Shown: positions 27,226 through 42,175 of the stretch, piece by piece
Layout of the letters: the number at the start of each line of letters is the position of its first letter
Numbering within the stretch: the stretch's first letter is position 1
From: Homarus americanus
Lineage: Eukaryota; Arthropoda; Malacostraca; Decapoda; Nephropidae
Direction: 5' to 3'
Assembly (NCBI RefSeq): GCF_018991925.1
Contig: NW_024724368.1
Coordinates: 473,596-537,595 of the forward strand
DNA: 64,000 nt
Program-made: the position numbers and the translations under genes
Notes under the pieces: model-generated
What the model was told of the DNA's origin: nothing
Database searches by the model: none
The model's input: the letters and a program-made list of their open reading frames with translations, nothing else

Positions 27226-28243
27226 TATCTAATATACTATGGGAAGGAATAGAATAAAGGTTAGAATAATTAGTTAAAGAAATATTCGCCATAAGGAGAG
27301 GAATAAGTACACACTGTAACCTCGTAAGGTCCGAAAATGCTCTGGTAAAGTTAAACTGCGTATCCAGACGCATGATGAAACTCAGCTCCCCCCTCACCTG
27401 TTATCTCTAACTATTGTCTGTTTCCCCTTCTTTCTTCTATTTACTCATCTTCCTTCCTTTACTAATCCAAACAACATTAAAAAAAAAGTAGGCTAAGAGA
27501 AAAAGTGGGGGGAGGAGGACGGAGCCATAAGATAACTGCAATCGTCCGACCAGCTGACAGCGTACAGCGACATCTGTTGCCAGCGTAAATAAAATCGTTA
27601 ATTAATGCATTCCTAAAGAAACCATCGACATGGGACCAGGTTTGTTCCACTCTACCAATTTTTTGCGATTTTCCCCACCAAGTTTAATGAAAAACGAGTG
27701 TGCCGTTTCGGCTGCCCAGAGCAGATACACACACGGCTAGTCCTATAGTATATTAGATATACACCACTAAATAAAATGGTAAAAAAAAAATACATTAGTC
27801 TCACCATAACACACAAAATTATGGGCCTGGCTCAGCATAAGACAATTTCTTATCCTTTTCCAAATAACTGTTGCTTGCGTGTTAAAGTCACACGAATCGT
27901 GGGGGAGTACTATTAGCATTCACTCATTGTGGTAAAACTCTAGAGGTTTGGAAGTAAATACTAGAACTAGATGTTAAAAATGACGAAATTCCCGAGTCGA
28001 ACGCTGGCCATCATATGCCACAATGCCCTGTAAATTTGCATGCTTTAGGCTGCCATTGAAGATTGGAGTATATGTGTGAGAAGAGTCCCTATAGTGCCCC
28101 GGAACAAACTGATCTCAGGCGCCAGTTTCCCATATTGTATGCTCACCTACATGACTTTATCACATGGTCACTAAGTTTTAAATGTTTCTATGGCTATCAC
28201 TGAGTAAATTTGTGATAGAAAAAACGTTTTTAACTGTAATACT

Positions 28244-28280
<37 letters not shown>

Positions 28281-28760
28281 AGCGTCAAAGCTCCAAGACC
28301 ATGAAAACTACAGACCTGAAACTTTGCATGCATACTAAGGGGTATGCATCTATGCGTTACTTTTTATGTTTGACAAAAAAATCCCCATTCCTTGTGCATA
28401 CAGTACTAAAACATTTCTCTCAGTGTCGACATCACCAGCCAACCTACCATCTGCAACCTGCCTCAGCAATGGCATAACACCAAAAAAACTCCGTGATATC
28501 CAATCCAGTTATGTACAAACCCCACTTTATATGAAAACTTTTATAATATTAACCAAAAATTCTTAAAATGGATAAATAACCCTAAAAACGATATAATAAC
28601 AGAAAAAAAAACGAAGTTGATGTACAGGAATCCCAACATGGACGCCAGCTCCGCCTGATTCACATTCAAACAAGTTTGCTTAATACCAGACAGTCACTTG
28701 TACGTTGTTCCTGTATTTTAGGTTAAGTCAACCAGTCTTTCATTATGAGGACTATATATT
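27226..28760. other. Hdc intron with (GT)n
   Basis: (GT)n at 28247-28279. Otherwise no recognised gene or transposon; short open frames around 28366-28566 have no signature. Confidence 0.6.
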
Positions 28761-28764
28761 TTAT

Positions 28765-29330
28765 TGACCTCTTAGAACCCCTACAGTGCATTGTTATACA
28801 GTAAATGCCTATTTGTACAACATGACAGACATGCCACAAAAACCACTGACACCCATGTTGTTATCATAGCCCTATCTGTGTTGACATCCATGAAGGAGCT
28901 TGGTCTCGAGGAAAATAATGTGAATCGCCTTTGGCCTTGGAGCCAATACTCGATATGTCCAAGTACATGAAATAGTTGCTATAATAGGGCCATTCTTTCA
29001 GGCATTCATTGGGTGTGACAATGTGTCAGCCTTCTATGGTAAAGGGAAGAAGTCTTGCATGGCAGACATGGAACGTGTGTGATGAAGTCTCTAAGACCTT
29101 CACGAAACTCAGTCAGTGTCCAACAACAATCGGTAATGATTACCTTCAGATACTGGAGAGATTTGTGGTGGTCATGTATAACAGGTCTAGTGCAGATACC
29201 ACTGTCACTAATGCAAGGCTCGACCTCTTTGCCTACAAGCAGAGGTCATTCGACGCAATCCCACCCAACCAGTCAGTCCTCAAAGAACGTGTGAAACGTG
29301 CAGCCTACCAGTCAAAAATCATCTAATTTC
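28765..29330 (+). pseudogene. Third fragment of the unnamed dispersed gene family
   Basis: Begins with TTDTHVVIIALSVLTSMKEL-like sequence (the DTD motif changed to DTH), passes through frame changes with GFH-type and TGCDNVSAF-type residues (GCDN visible near 29015), and ends KGKKSCMADMERV in one frame. The terminal block FTKLSQCPTTIGNDYLQILE, then RFVVVMYNRSS and VKRAAYQSKII, is at 29090-29323. It belongs to the C-terminal half, overlapping and continuing beyond the 9.1-10.4 kb fragment. Confidence 0.55.
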
Positions 29331-29729
29331 TACTGATTAGGTATGGACACAGAAAGGAAACATGCGGCAAATATACTGGACAGACCTTCCAGCGATCGCA
29401 ATGACTAGCTAATAACTGACCAAGTGTTCCAACTTGAAAAACTGCAGCCATAGATGTACAATAAATGCTTCTGCTCTAGTCTCACTTGCATGGCACTGTG
29501 TGGTCACATGTGTCATTCAGCTGTTCTAAAACAGCAAACAAGACATTCATAATGAACTGTAGAAATTAAAGTCGATTTCACTAATGTCAAATTTTCGAAA
29601 ACTACAGGAATAATAACCGACTTTTTTTTTAATATGAAGATATCTGCGTGTTAAAATTTGTAAAATAAGTGTTCAGCGTGTTTGAAATGATACAGCGACA
29701 TCAATATCACTTAAATTAAGCATCTCCAC

Positions 29730-31125
29730 CCATTTACAACCAGGAAGTCATATCAGCCAAATACTACTTCGAGTTGAAATTAGCCCAAAATATTAAGAAA
29801 GATCCCAAGTCCTTTTATGCGTATGAGAGGAGTAAAAAAAAAAAAAGGATACTGTCGGCCCTCTAAAGGACGAAAACAATGGAGCTCTGGAGGATGACAG
29901 ACAAACAGCTGATACTGCAAATAAAGACTTTGCATCAGTAGCTGTTCACACAAGCAACAATGAATACATACCAGTACCTAAGCGAATGTATACCTTTTAG
30001 GTATACATCTGCAATTGCAGATGATATCATCAAAAATAAAGTAGCCAAGTTGAAAGAATACAAAATCCCTGGAATGGACGGAGCACAAACCAAAGTGATA
30101 TAAGAAGGTGGCAAACGAGATTTGCATCCCACTTAGACTCCTATTCAGGAAATATTTGGATCAAGGAAAAGAGCATAGAGACTGGAAATCTGCCAAAGTC
30201 ACCCCAGTATAAAAGAAAGGGAGGAAAAGTGCAGGAGAAAACTTCAAGCCAATCAGCCTAACATCACATATAAGGATGTGGATTTTTCCAAGGTGTTTGA
30301 CAAATCCCCCATGCACGGCTAGCCTCTAAGCTAGCTGGGAATGCTGTACAGATGCCGTAGCTACTTCACTCCTGAGCAGTTGCTTCAAGTATATAAAGGA
30401 TTCATTCGTCCTATTCGGAGTACTGCTCTCATATCTGGGGTGGCTCTTCTTCTGTCCAACTGTTAGATAGGGTAGAATCAAAGGTATTTCGTCTTATTAA
30501 CTCTTCTCCTTTAATTGACAATCTTTCTTCCCTTTCTCTTCGCCGCAATGTTGCTTCACTCTCTCTCTTTTTCAGGTACTTTAACAGGCAATGTTCGGTG
30601 GATTTGTCATCCTGTGTACCACCGGCAAGGCCATGGGCTCATAACACACGTCTTGCCCGTGGTGCCCACCATCTTCTGTGGATGTCGGTCACACTAGAAT
30701 TAACCTATTATAGTGTACGTCCTTCTTTCCTCACAGAGCCAAACTGTGGAATGCTCTGCCTTCTTCTGTTTCCACACTCATACAATGTCTCACTATAAAA
30801 AGCAGGTTTTCCGGCATCTTCGTGGTGTAGAGTAATATAAACTATTCCTTTTCTATTTTTAATTTATTTTTATTCCTATTTTTTCGTCCCCTAGGCCCCA
30901 ATGCGAGTCGATGACCTGTGCTCGGGTGGACTAATCCCCGTAAAAAAAAAATATCCGGGCAAATGGCATCACAGGCAAGATTTTGAGGTGGATTAACAAC
31001 TGGCTAGAAGACCGACAACAAGGAGTGGTCATAAAAGGAATACATTTTGAATGGAAAAAGGTTCTCAGTGGAGTATCTGTCATGAACAGAATGAAAACTA
31101 GCGGTGGACAGTTACTCATGACGTA
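29730..31125 (+). pseudogene. Decayed CR1-like LINE reverse transcriptase split by another LINE
   Basis: The N-terminal RT part carries KYKIPGMDGAQTKVI-like sequence (around 30055), LRLLFRKYLDQGKEHRDWK, SAKVTPV-KKGRK and AGENFKPISLTSHI, then VDFSKVFDK-PHARLASKLAG. After the insert at 30346-30949 the same frame family resumes at about 30957 with NGITGKILRWINNWLEDRQQ and EWKKVLSGV. Stops are frequent. From 31126 to 31310 no feature is seen. Confidence 0.7.
30346..30949 (+). mobile_element. LINE 3' end (Jockey/I/Daphne-like) nested in the CR1-like LINE
   Basis: Encodes, with frame breaks, a C-terminal RT region: YRRSYFTPEQLLQVYKGFIR, then FRLINSSPLIDNLSSLSLRR (frame change at about 30500) and LWNALPSSVF-type residues. 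The 3' tail is CCTAGGCCCCAATGCGAGTC, GGGTGGACTAATCCCC and poly-A. The same tail is found inverted at 596-667. Confidence 0.7.
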
Positions 31126-31310
31126 ATATAGGGAACCCTCGTGATTAGTTAAGATCTATGCTGTTAGTCAGGGTTGTGGCTTCCGACAGGCTGGTCGGCA
31201 GAGGGTGACAGGAGGTCGTGGTGTGGACTTCACTGGAGGAGAGAGAGTATAGTGTAATTTAACATTATCCAAACCCTCCCCGGTTGAGTATTTGTTAAAG
31301 CGTGGATTGT

Positions 31311-31794
31311 ACAGTCACCCACAAAATTCCTGCCACCTCTTCTGCCGCTCCACGAACGCCGAGATTCAGACTCGTGAACTCGAAGCAGTAGACACTGAAG
31401 CATTGTTCTGTCCATAAATGCTTCGGATTCACGAGTCTGACGCCCGTATTATTAAACAACATCTTCCCTTAAAGAGGGTTGTCGTGTTTCAACCCGAGTT
31501 TTAAACTAAACGAGTCCTGAGGGACACCGCACTACAGTACTTAACGGGGTGGTGTGGCGGTAAAATTAACTAATTCCAATCAAATTAATTTATAATATTG
31601 GAATTAGTTAATTTTACCGCCACACCACCCCGTTAAGTACTGTACTGCGGTGTCCCTCAGGGCTCATTTAGTTTAAAAATCGGGTTGAAGCACGACGACC
31701 CTCTTCAAGGGAAGATGTTATTTAATAATACGGGCGTGAATCTCGGGGTTCGTGGAGCGGCAGAAGAGACGATAAGACTTTTGTGGGTGACTGT
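31311..31794. repeat. Palindromic (fold-back) repeat, 0.48 kb, with a nested hairpin in one arm
   Basis: The arms ACAGTCACCCACAAAA...GGAATTAGTT and the inverse AACTAATTCC...GGGTGACTGT meet at about 31585 with a spacer of 15 bp or so. The left arm has an extra piece of about 72 bp at 31376-31447 that is itself an inverted repeat (CAGACTCGTGAA / TTCACGAGTCTG). No coding sequence. A non-autonomous fold-back element is the likely class. Confidence 0.88.
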
Positions 31795-32331
31795 GCCAGA
31801 TCGAGAAGCCTGTTGGTGGAAGTCTCATGTGAGAGACTGGCATGGAGTGAAGGTATAGTGCACTTGTACAGTACAGTAGGTCTCTATTTGTGTGAGTGGC
31901 CGGTTAAGGAGGAGGCGGAGTGTTCACAATCTCCAGTACAGGACCACTGCCGTCATTAACAGTAGGGTTCACCCTGGTAGATCGCTGATTAATGCAATGA
32001 GGTGTTGTCTGTGCTTGTACCATATTATAGGGATAGGCAAGACTAAATTAGGAATTATCCTTTACAGGAATATTTTCATTATACCTGTATGTCCTGGTAG
32101 AGGGGTAATGAGTTGTCTGTATTTGGTGTTTAGAGTATTGTTCCCAGTGTATGTTATATTTGGTCCTTGTTATCTCTATTTTCTGGGTATCGTATGTTAC
32201 TCGTATATGTTAGGTTAAATTGTATTATATTTTGTATTGTTCGAATATATCATGTTTATGGTTGTCCTGCCAGGTGGCTAATTATGTTCCTTTATGTTGT
32301 CTAGTTATACCATGTTAGTTGGGTGCCATTG

Positions 32332-33150
32332 AACATAAGAACATAAGAAAATAAGGAGTCTGTAATAGACCGGTTGGCCTGTGCATGGCAGCTCCTGTCG
32401 AGAGTTACTACCACTCTCTATCATTCATGAATCTATCTAGCCTCCTTTTGAAACTTTCCAGAGTTCCCGCACTTACTACAAAGTTGCTAAGCTTGTTCCA
32501 CTCGTCCACCACCCTATTTGTGAACCAGTTTCTTCCTATCTCCCTCCTAAACCTAAACTTATCCAACTTGAATCCATTGCTCCGAGTCTTATCCTGCTCG
32601 GATATTATAAGAACTTTATCTATATCCCCTTTATTGATTCCTTTCACCCATTTAAATACTTCTATCATATCTCCCCGCACTCTTCGTCTTTCTTTAACCT
32701 ATCCTGATATGGAAGGTTTCTAAGTCCCGGAATCATTTCTGTCATTCTTCGCTGCACCGACTCTAGTGAATTTATATCCATTCCATAATAGGGGCACCAG
32801 AACTGAACCGCATAATCGCGGTGCAGCCTGACTAGCGCAAGATATAGTTGCAATAAGACCTCTGCACTCTTGTTACTTACACTTCTAGATATAAAACCCA
32901 ATACTCTGTTTGCCTTATTTCGAACATTAACGCACTGTTTTCTAGGCCGTAGGTCCGGGTTTACAAGTACCCCTAGGTCTCTTTCACAAGTCGACTTCTC
33001 TAGGTTGATGTTGTTAAGGCTGTATACATTATAAGTATTTGTTCTTCCAATATTAAGTACGCTGCACTTGCTGGTGTTGAATTTCATTTGCCATTTTTCA
33101 GACCACCCCTGCAGTTTATTTAGATCCTCCTGTAATGCATTTGCATAATA
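32332..33150 (-). mobile_element. CR1-like LINE 3' end (copy B)
   Basis: Same family and orientation as copy A: KFNTSKCSVLNIGRTNTYNV, LALVRLHRDYAVQFWCP, LESVQRRMTEMIPGLRNL, FKWVKGINKGDIDKV and NRVVDEWNKLSNFVV, with the tail CTTATGTTC at 32332. Two overlapping frames show a frameshift near 32670. Both remaining flanks are Hdc intron. Confidence 0.9.
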
Positions 33151-34680
33151 TATAGGGGTTGGTTAACATAATTATATGCCAATTATATGCCTATTATATG
33201 CCTATAAGGTTCTGTCATTATTAACGATATGATTGATTATCATGAGGTGATATTAACGCTTATGAAGTATTTTGAAAGAATATTCTGGTCACAACTGATA
33301 TCGTTAAAAATGACAGAAATAAACCCCTATGATTGACCCTGACAAATGTTAGCCCTAAATGCTGCTAAGGTGATAATTGCCCATACTACAACCAATTAAT
33401 ATATGACATCATTATGTAAACGAGCATGTGAATCATCAATGTTGCCGGACCATGCAATGAGTAAAATTGTCTCAAGTTGTTTTAAATATTCTCCTCGTTC
33501 CAGGCTGCCATGTGCACCTCACGTCTTGTCGAGTAAAGAGTTGCCAAATCCAAATGTTTCCAACACTACTTATCTTACATCCGGATGACTTTGTAATGAT
33601 ACTAGATTAGGAATTATAACTAGCATATACACTATGACACTCCATGCTATCAACGTCCTACTGATAATATACTTCAGGTTGTGTGGATCTGCTATACCTG
33701 TTCATGGTGGAACCAATAGGTGGTGAATACACATTAATGTTAGAGTATAATAAATGTGTTTGCCAAATTTCTGTGTATGTTTTATGGCAAATTTATATTT
33801 ACTAGCAGGAACTTCATGAACTTCCACTTCACTCCCGATCCCATCCCCTCACCCTGGCTGCCATCCCCCAGAACCACGCACCACTGAGAATCACATATGA
33901 TATACTAGGATGATGTAAGTAACGTTAAGATGGAGTATATACAGTATATATATGGCTGATTGCGACTGAGGGACTCATCAAGATTCCAGATATAATACAG
34001 GCAGCTACATTACTTTTAAATTTTTGCACCTAGGGGCAACAGAGGTGATTGATCACGAAAAAAAGAATCACATTTTGCTTTTTAAGGTGATGTGTCTCCC
34101 CTCCCCCAAAAAAAAATAATATTGACAATATGCCATTCAGCCCTTCGAATTACCAGCGTTTACTTTATGTTCCGACGCCCGTAAGGTTAGAAAACAACAG
34201 CTTTACCGGTTTTATGAAACTTGATGACAACACCCTGTGGGATCCCTGAAGTGTTTATAGTCACGTTTTTTTTTCTAATTGGGTGACCCAAAATTAAAAC
34301 ATTAACAAATTAACGGCAATGTGGCATTGGGCTCTCACAGTTGCCAATGAAGTTATCCAATCCTCCATATAGAGGTGTTTTGTAGGGTATAAATAGGCCA
34401 AATGCACAAATCCCATTTGCGTAATTATTTTATATTTGTAGACTTAACACCAACGATTTTCATGTCCGGCCCACTCTCCCCTAATCCGATCTTATTGTGT
34501 AGTCTGTTAATATATTTCACAAGGAGCTGTCCAGGTGTGTTACAGACATTAAAAAACACACATTCGCATATTATTATACAAGATTAAAATTTGATGCTAA
34601 TGTTCAATCTAATTAAATGTATTCATTATTTATTGGGTCATTCCTATCAACCCTATATTAGGTGAATGATTCTGATTCAT
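33151..34680. other. Hdc intron, no recognised element
   Basis: AT-rich sequence with a short tandem ATTATATGCC at 33172-33205. No family signature was seen in any frame. Confidence 0.6.
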
Positions 34681-34789
34681 GAGTCGATACTCCCTGGGTT
34701 CACACCTCACGGAGAGTGGACTGACAACGCTGACTGTAACAGTTGGAAAAGTCACCAACTGTACCTCCGAGTCTACGAGTAGATTACTG

Positions 34790-35190
34790 AATACCTAACA
34801 TCCCTCGAAAAGGTTGCAACAGAGAACGATTAGGATGATTCCGGGACTACGCTATTTCGGTTATCCAAATAGACTGAGGGACGCAGGAACAACAATCTTT
34901 CAGGCATATTAGGGCAGATCTCATAGAGACATTCAGAATCTTGAAAGGGATGGAAAATGTGAACTTGGGACATATTTTTGTGATACCATGCGCCACCAAC
35001 ACGAAGGGACATGACCTCAAGCTCACAAAGTGATCATGCAGATCGAACATTAAAAAAATATTTCTTCACATAGAGGCTGGTAGACCTATGGAATAGTCTA
35101 CCAGGTCAAGCTGTGGATTCGATATCAGTACTGGGTTTCAAAACCATAGACAAGACTATAAGAGCAATGGAGGGATCCTTTACAGGTCAG
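34790..35190 (+). mobile_element. Decayed CR1-like LINE C-terminus
   Basis: In broken frames: RMIPGLRYFGYPNRLRDAGT, FKILKGMENVN-type residues, NIFFT, RLVDLWNSLPGQAVDS and FKTIDKTIRAMEG. This is the usual CR1 RT C-terminal series. It ends about 130 bp from the Hdc exon at 35319. Confidence 0.65.
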
Positions 35191-35318
35191 TGGCCTCCTT
35201 TCTTCAGCATGATATTGATATTAAAAAAGTTAATTTAGCCAGAAAAATACACCTCTATATGGGTGGCCATTAGGTATAAAAGGTAAATATATATATAACT
35301 ATATCCACGGCCACTCAC

Positions 35319-35389
35319 CAGTATTCTCATGTTGTAGGTAGATGGGGTCCACGTTAAAAGTGCGATGGAGGGAGCCACTGTTTCTCACC
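35319..35389 (-). CDS. Hdc: Hdc exon: catalytic-loop Tyr exon (FNVDPIYLQHEN)
   Basis: The 71-bp exon enters in phase 2 and leaves in phase 1. The acceptor is TGTATCATAG and the donor is AATACTG|GTGAGT. It encodes 23 whole codons including SLHRTFNVDPIYLQHENT. The Tyr in DPIYLQH corresponds to the mobile-loop catalytic tyrosine (Tyr334 of human HDC, from general knowledge). The exon was found by searching for the segment missing between AMW and DYMHWQ, and its phases fit both neighbours exactly. It sits about 70 bp from a (CT)n(TA)n tract and 150 bp from the end of a decayed Tigger element. Confidence 0.92.
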
Positions 35390-35460
35390 CTATGATACAC
35401 CATCGCCAATTGCAGACAAGCAAATATGCAAATATACAACAAATGAAATGCTTAAGTTAT

Positions 35461-35462
35461 TC

Positions 35463-35501
<39 letters not shown>

Positions 35502-35540
35502 GTTATCAGTATATATATATATATATATAATATATATATA
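35461..35540. repeat. (CT)n then (TA)n microsatellite
   Basis: CTCTCTCTCTCT passes into interrupted TA runs up to the Tigger terminus at 35541. Confidence 0.93.
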
Positions 35541-38257
<2,717 letters not shown>

Positions 38258-39158
38258 CATACACACACACACATGCACTAATAATGAGTCACATCAGTGA
38301 AATCACAAACATCTTGAGTACTGAGTTGTATAATTCAATCAGCTTGCATTTCGGAACATCACTTATTCCATCCTCAGATCAGAACCTAAAGGGACAGAGT
38401 TCTCTAGTTATATGTCTATATTCATAATAATAATAATAATATGAAGAACTGAACATTATTTTAGAAATAGAAATAATAATATCAGTAAATACAAAATCGG
38501 GAAAAATAACAAAGGCCTGTTTGTTTGATAGAACTAGCCAAAATAATAAATATATAAAGTGAAGCAGTTCAAGTGTTAAGATAAACACATAAATGTAAAT
38601 TACAATAGAAGAGTATAGATGGGTACACAAAACTTAATGCCAGATACACAATAGTTCACACAAGGCCATATCACTGATAGCGTACAGTATTTAGGTTTTG
38701 TCCATTTAAAAAATGATAATTAAAGTTAACTATTTTTAGAGAATATGTACATGATGACAATCTGTCATATAATATGGTTATGTGGGGGTTATCTAGTGTC
38801 TAAAATAGCTAGTCCATAAAATGGTTAATGGGTATTCTTTTGCGTATTGGTGGGCAATGTTTTGTACATTAAATGGGAAATCTCTGGTGTATAAATGGGT
38901 ACTCTTTAGTTAATCAAAAGGGATTTATTCATTTATTTCAAGTGAGGATGAAGTTTTAGATTTTTTATGAAGAATTATGGAAAGCAGAAGACACCGTAAA
39001 GTTTAATGAATATCTGATTATAATGGGTAATTTTAGCGTAAAAGTTGGGAAAGGGAAAGTCGCATCAGAAGCAGGACCACGTGGATCGATAATAGAAATG
39101 AGAGGAGAATTATTAACTGAATTTTGCAAGGAAAACAAGATGATATTTGCAAATACAG

Positions 39159-40678
39159 TACTCCCTCTTTATCGACGGATTTTTTATGGACGGTTTCGGA
39201 TTATCGACGGATTATTTGCCGGATTTTTTTTTTTTTGGCACCAACAGCTTCTCCCAGTCCTCTCCTTGAACAGGGCTAGAGGGTACGTGTTTTCGGATCG
39301 TTTTCAGTTAAAATATTACATCACTCGTCTATTTACCTAAACTGCGCCTGAATGAATATATTCTCGGAGATAAATAGTAGTTTTGTGGAAACTTGTGACG
39401 TATTTCAATGTAAATAGGATAAAATACATGAAAAGCAAGGCTTTACTAAGCTTCCGATGTTCTTGAGATGTTACTCGTTTTTTAATAGTTTCGGTTAAAT
39501 TCTGTTATATTACAATGATATTCTATTCATACTGTGTGATATAATACATTCACGGAAATGTAATATTTTGCTAAAATGACGTACGTATTATCAGTGGAAA
39601 GTGGGATCAAATTGTGATGAAACAATGACTTGCCTTTCTTTCGTTCAAAAGATGTTACCGTAATCACTTTTCGAATGGTTTGATTAAACTGTTGTATTGT
39701 ATTACAATAATATCTCTAATTGACGAATAAATATTACGATACCATATTTCTGAATATTTTCATTAAATCCATCAAAATCATTTTCCTTGTCATCGTCTGC
39801 AGCACCAAACAGCTTCTCCAGTCCTCTCCTTGAACAGGGCTAGAGGCTACGTGTTTTCGAATCGTTTTCAGTTAAAAATTATTACATCACACGTATATTT
39901 ACCTAAACTGCGCCTGAATGAATATATTCTCGAAATATAAATAGTAGTTTTGCTGAAACGTTGACGTATTTCAATGTAAAATAGGATAGTATATAAAACA
40001 AAAAGACTTTTACCTATGCTTCCGATGTTCTTGAGATGTTACTTGTTTTTTTAATAGTTTTCGGTTAAAATTCTGTTATATTACAATGATATTCTATTCA
40101 TACTGTGCTTGATATAATACATTCACGGAAATGTAATATTTTGTTTGAAATTACGTACGTATTACAGTGGAAGTGGGATAAAACCGTGACGAAAACAATG
40201 ACGCTTGCTTTCGTTCAAAAGATGTTACCGTAATCACTTTTCGAATGGTTTAGTTAAAAACCTGTTGTATTACAATAATATTCCTCTAATTTGACGGATA
40301 AATATGGAATGGAAATATACAATATTTTTTGTTGAAACTACCCGCGTTTCAGTTATGGTGTTGTAATAATAAATGGTAAACAACTTGCCTTGGGCATCCG
40401 GATTTTTGGACTTTTACTGTACTGTACACTGTTTTGTTTACTGCTGGTAGACCGATGTTCACTTCAATAAAGTGAAATCGTAAGTTTGCTCAAATTTTTT
40501 GTCCACTTATTATATTATTATTTATACACTATTATTTAAGGTTATGTGCGTAAAGAAACGCATTAATGCTTAAAGGTACATTTATTCAACATATAATAAT
40601 AGTTGGAAAAATTACATGTATCTGTCGACGGTTTCTTTATCGACGGCCGTTTACAGAACAACCCCGTCGATAAGAGTA
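39159..40678. mobile_element. Tigger-type MITE, 1.5 kb, TA target duplication, inside the LINE
   Basis: The termini CTCCCTCTTTATCGACGG and CCCCGTCGATAAGAG are flanked by TA (39159-39160 and 40677-40678). Removing it rejoins the LINE endonuclease frame. The interior is a 0.56-kb direct duplication. No transposase is present. Confidence 0.82.
39240..40340. repeat. Direct duplication of about 0.55 kb inside the MITE
   Basis: Copy 1 starts CACCAACAGCTTCTCC at about 39238 and copy 2 CACCAAACAGCTTCTCC at about 39803. Shared landmarks include AACAGGGCTAGAGG, CTGCGCCTGAATGAATATAT, CTTCCGATGTTCTTGAGATG and TTACCGTAATCACTTTTCGA. The copies differ by scattered substitutions and homopolymer indels. Confidence 0.88.
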
Positions 40679-42175
40679 CCATGGTTTAAACAACACCATA
40701 GGCATCTCTATACACGGGTCTCACACCTGGACAATGTAAACAACATACTCGAAGTCAGGAATCGTAAAGATTACATTTTAATTCAGGATAGATTCAGAAA
40801 TTTAATAATACTAACGAAGACTTATCCAGGGGCAGATTGTAGGTCCCAGTAATGAGTTTAGTGAGGCCAGAACTAAAAAAAAACAAAAACAAAAGAACAG
40901 CTATGGACAAAATCAAATGGGATTTAGGTAAACTAAAAACGTGGACTGGGATCGAATATGTAATTGAAGCCGAAAATAGATTTTCTGTATTGCTAGAGTG
41001 AGACTTTGATGAACAAGGACCAGGACAACAATTTAATAATTACCAAGAAGTAATGTTGGAGATTGGAGAAATTTTATAGGACATAGGAAGGACTGAGCTA
41101 AAAGTAAATGAAATTTTAAAGCAAATGAAAAGCTAAGAAATATGAGAAAATGAAGTGAGGTTTACATAAAGAAATTATCAAAGAAATTCAAAGGGAATGC
41201 AGGTACGCCAAGAAAGATAATCTACAAAAGAAATGCAAGGAGAATGAAGATGGTGGCAGAAGGCATAATTATAGGAGAATAAATGGGGTGGAACTATTAA
41301 AACCAAAGACAATGAGATCCTGTTTGAGGCAAAAGAACAAAAATAGAGACGGGCAGAGGAACTATACAATGATAAGGATAGAGTGGAGGTAAGAAAGGAA
41401 ATATAGATCGAAATACTAATTCTGGAAGAATTTGAGGCAGCTGTGAACAAAATGAAAAATTAAAGCTTGTGGGGTTGATCAGCTTCCAGCAGAATTTATA
41501 AAACAAATGGGCAAGAACCGGATAAATTGTTTGATTAAAATATGTAATTTCATTTTTGAGACCTTCCCAGTGATTTAAAAAAAAAATCAATATCTGTATT
41601 ATTACCTGAAAATCCAGTAGCATTAGCGTGCACCCAGTTTAGATGAATAATTTTAATATGTCATGCTTGTAAAGTTGTATGAAACATAATTTTAAGTAGA
41701 ATAAAGTATAGAATAAAAGACGAGTTATCTGCAGTGCAAAATGGATTTAGAAAGGAAAATGAAACTTGAGAAGCTATATTGCAAGGACTTGTGTGTGGGT
41801 CAGAAGCATGGACACTTTCAGCAGATTCCAGATGGAGGTTGGAGGCCTTTGAAATGTGGTGTTATAGGCGAATGCTAAGAATAAGTTACACTGACAGGAA
41901 AACAAATGTGAAGTACTAATATTACCAAAAACTTCAAGAGAAATACTTGAAATGTATAGAAAAAGAAAAGCGAAACACTTTGATCATATAATAAGGGGTT
42001 GAGGAGATAAAAACAATATTAATTGGCAAGGTTGAGGGTAGGAGGGTCAGGGGAAGGCAGAGAGGTGGGATATATAAATGAAATTAAAAACTGGGTCCCA
42101 AAAATGATACAAAACCTTGGAGGATCGGTAAAAACTACTCGAGAACATTGAGAGTGGAGAACTGTGGTCGCCAAC

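Larger units (their letters stand above)
38945..42175 (+). pseudogene. Decayed LINE (endonuclease + RT) interrupted by a 1.5-kb MITE
   Basis: The endonuclease region before the MITE reads NEYLIIMGNFSVKVGKGK and LLTEFCKENKMIFANT; after it (40680 on) the same frame family continues with WFKQHHRHLYTR, RKDYILIQDRFRN and TKTYPGADCRSQ, where a stop replaces the Asp of the usual SDH. RT remnants follow (ACGVDQLPAEFIKQMGK near 41465, SRIKYRIKDELSAVQNGFRK near 41700), and the C-terminal EMWCYRRMLRISYTDRK and EWRTVVANPQIYFKDD near 42165. Many stops. L1/RTE-like, clade not certain. Confidence 0.75.

Noticed and set aside
26522..27397. Long Thr/Met/Ile-rich (291 aa) and Val/Ile-rich (239 aa) frames
   Set aside because: Direct product of the 18-bp minisatellite; all frames are open and no splice or family signal exists.
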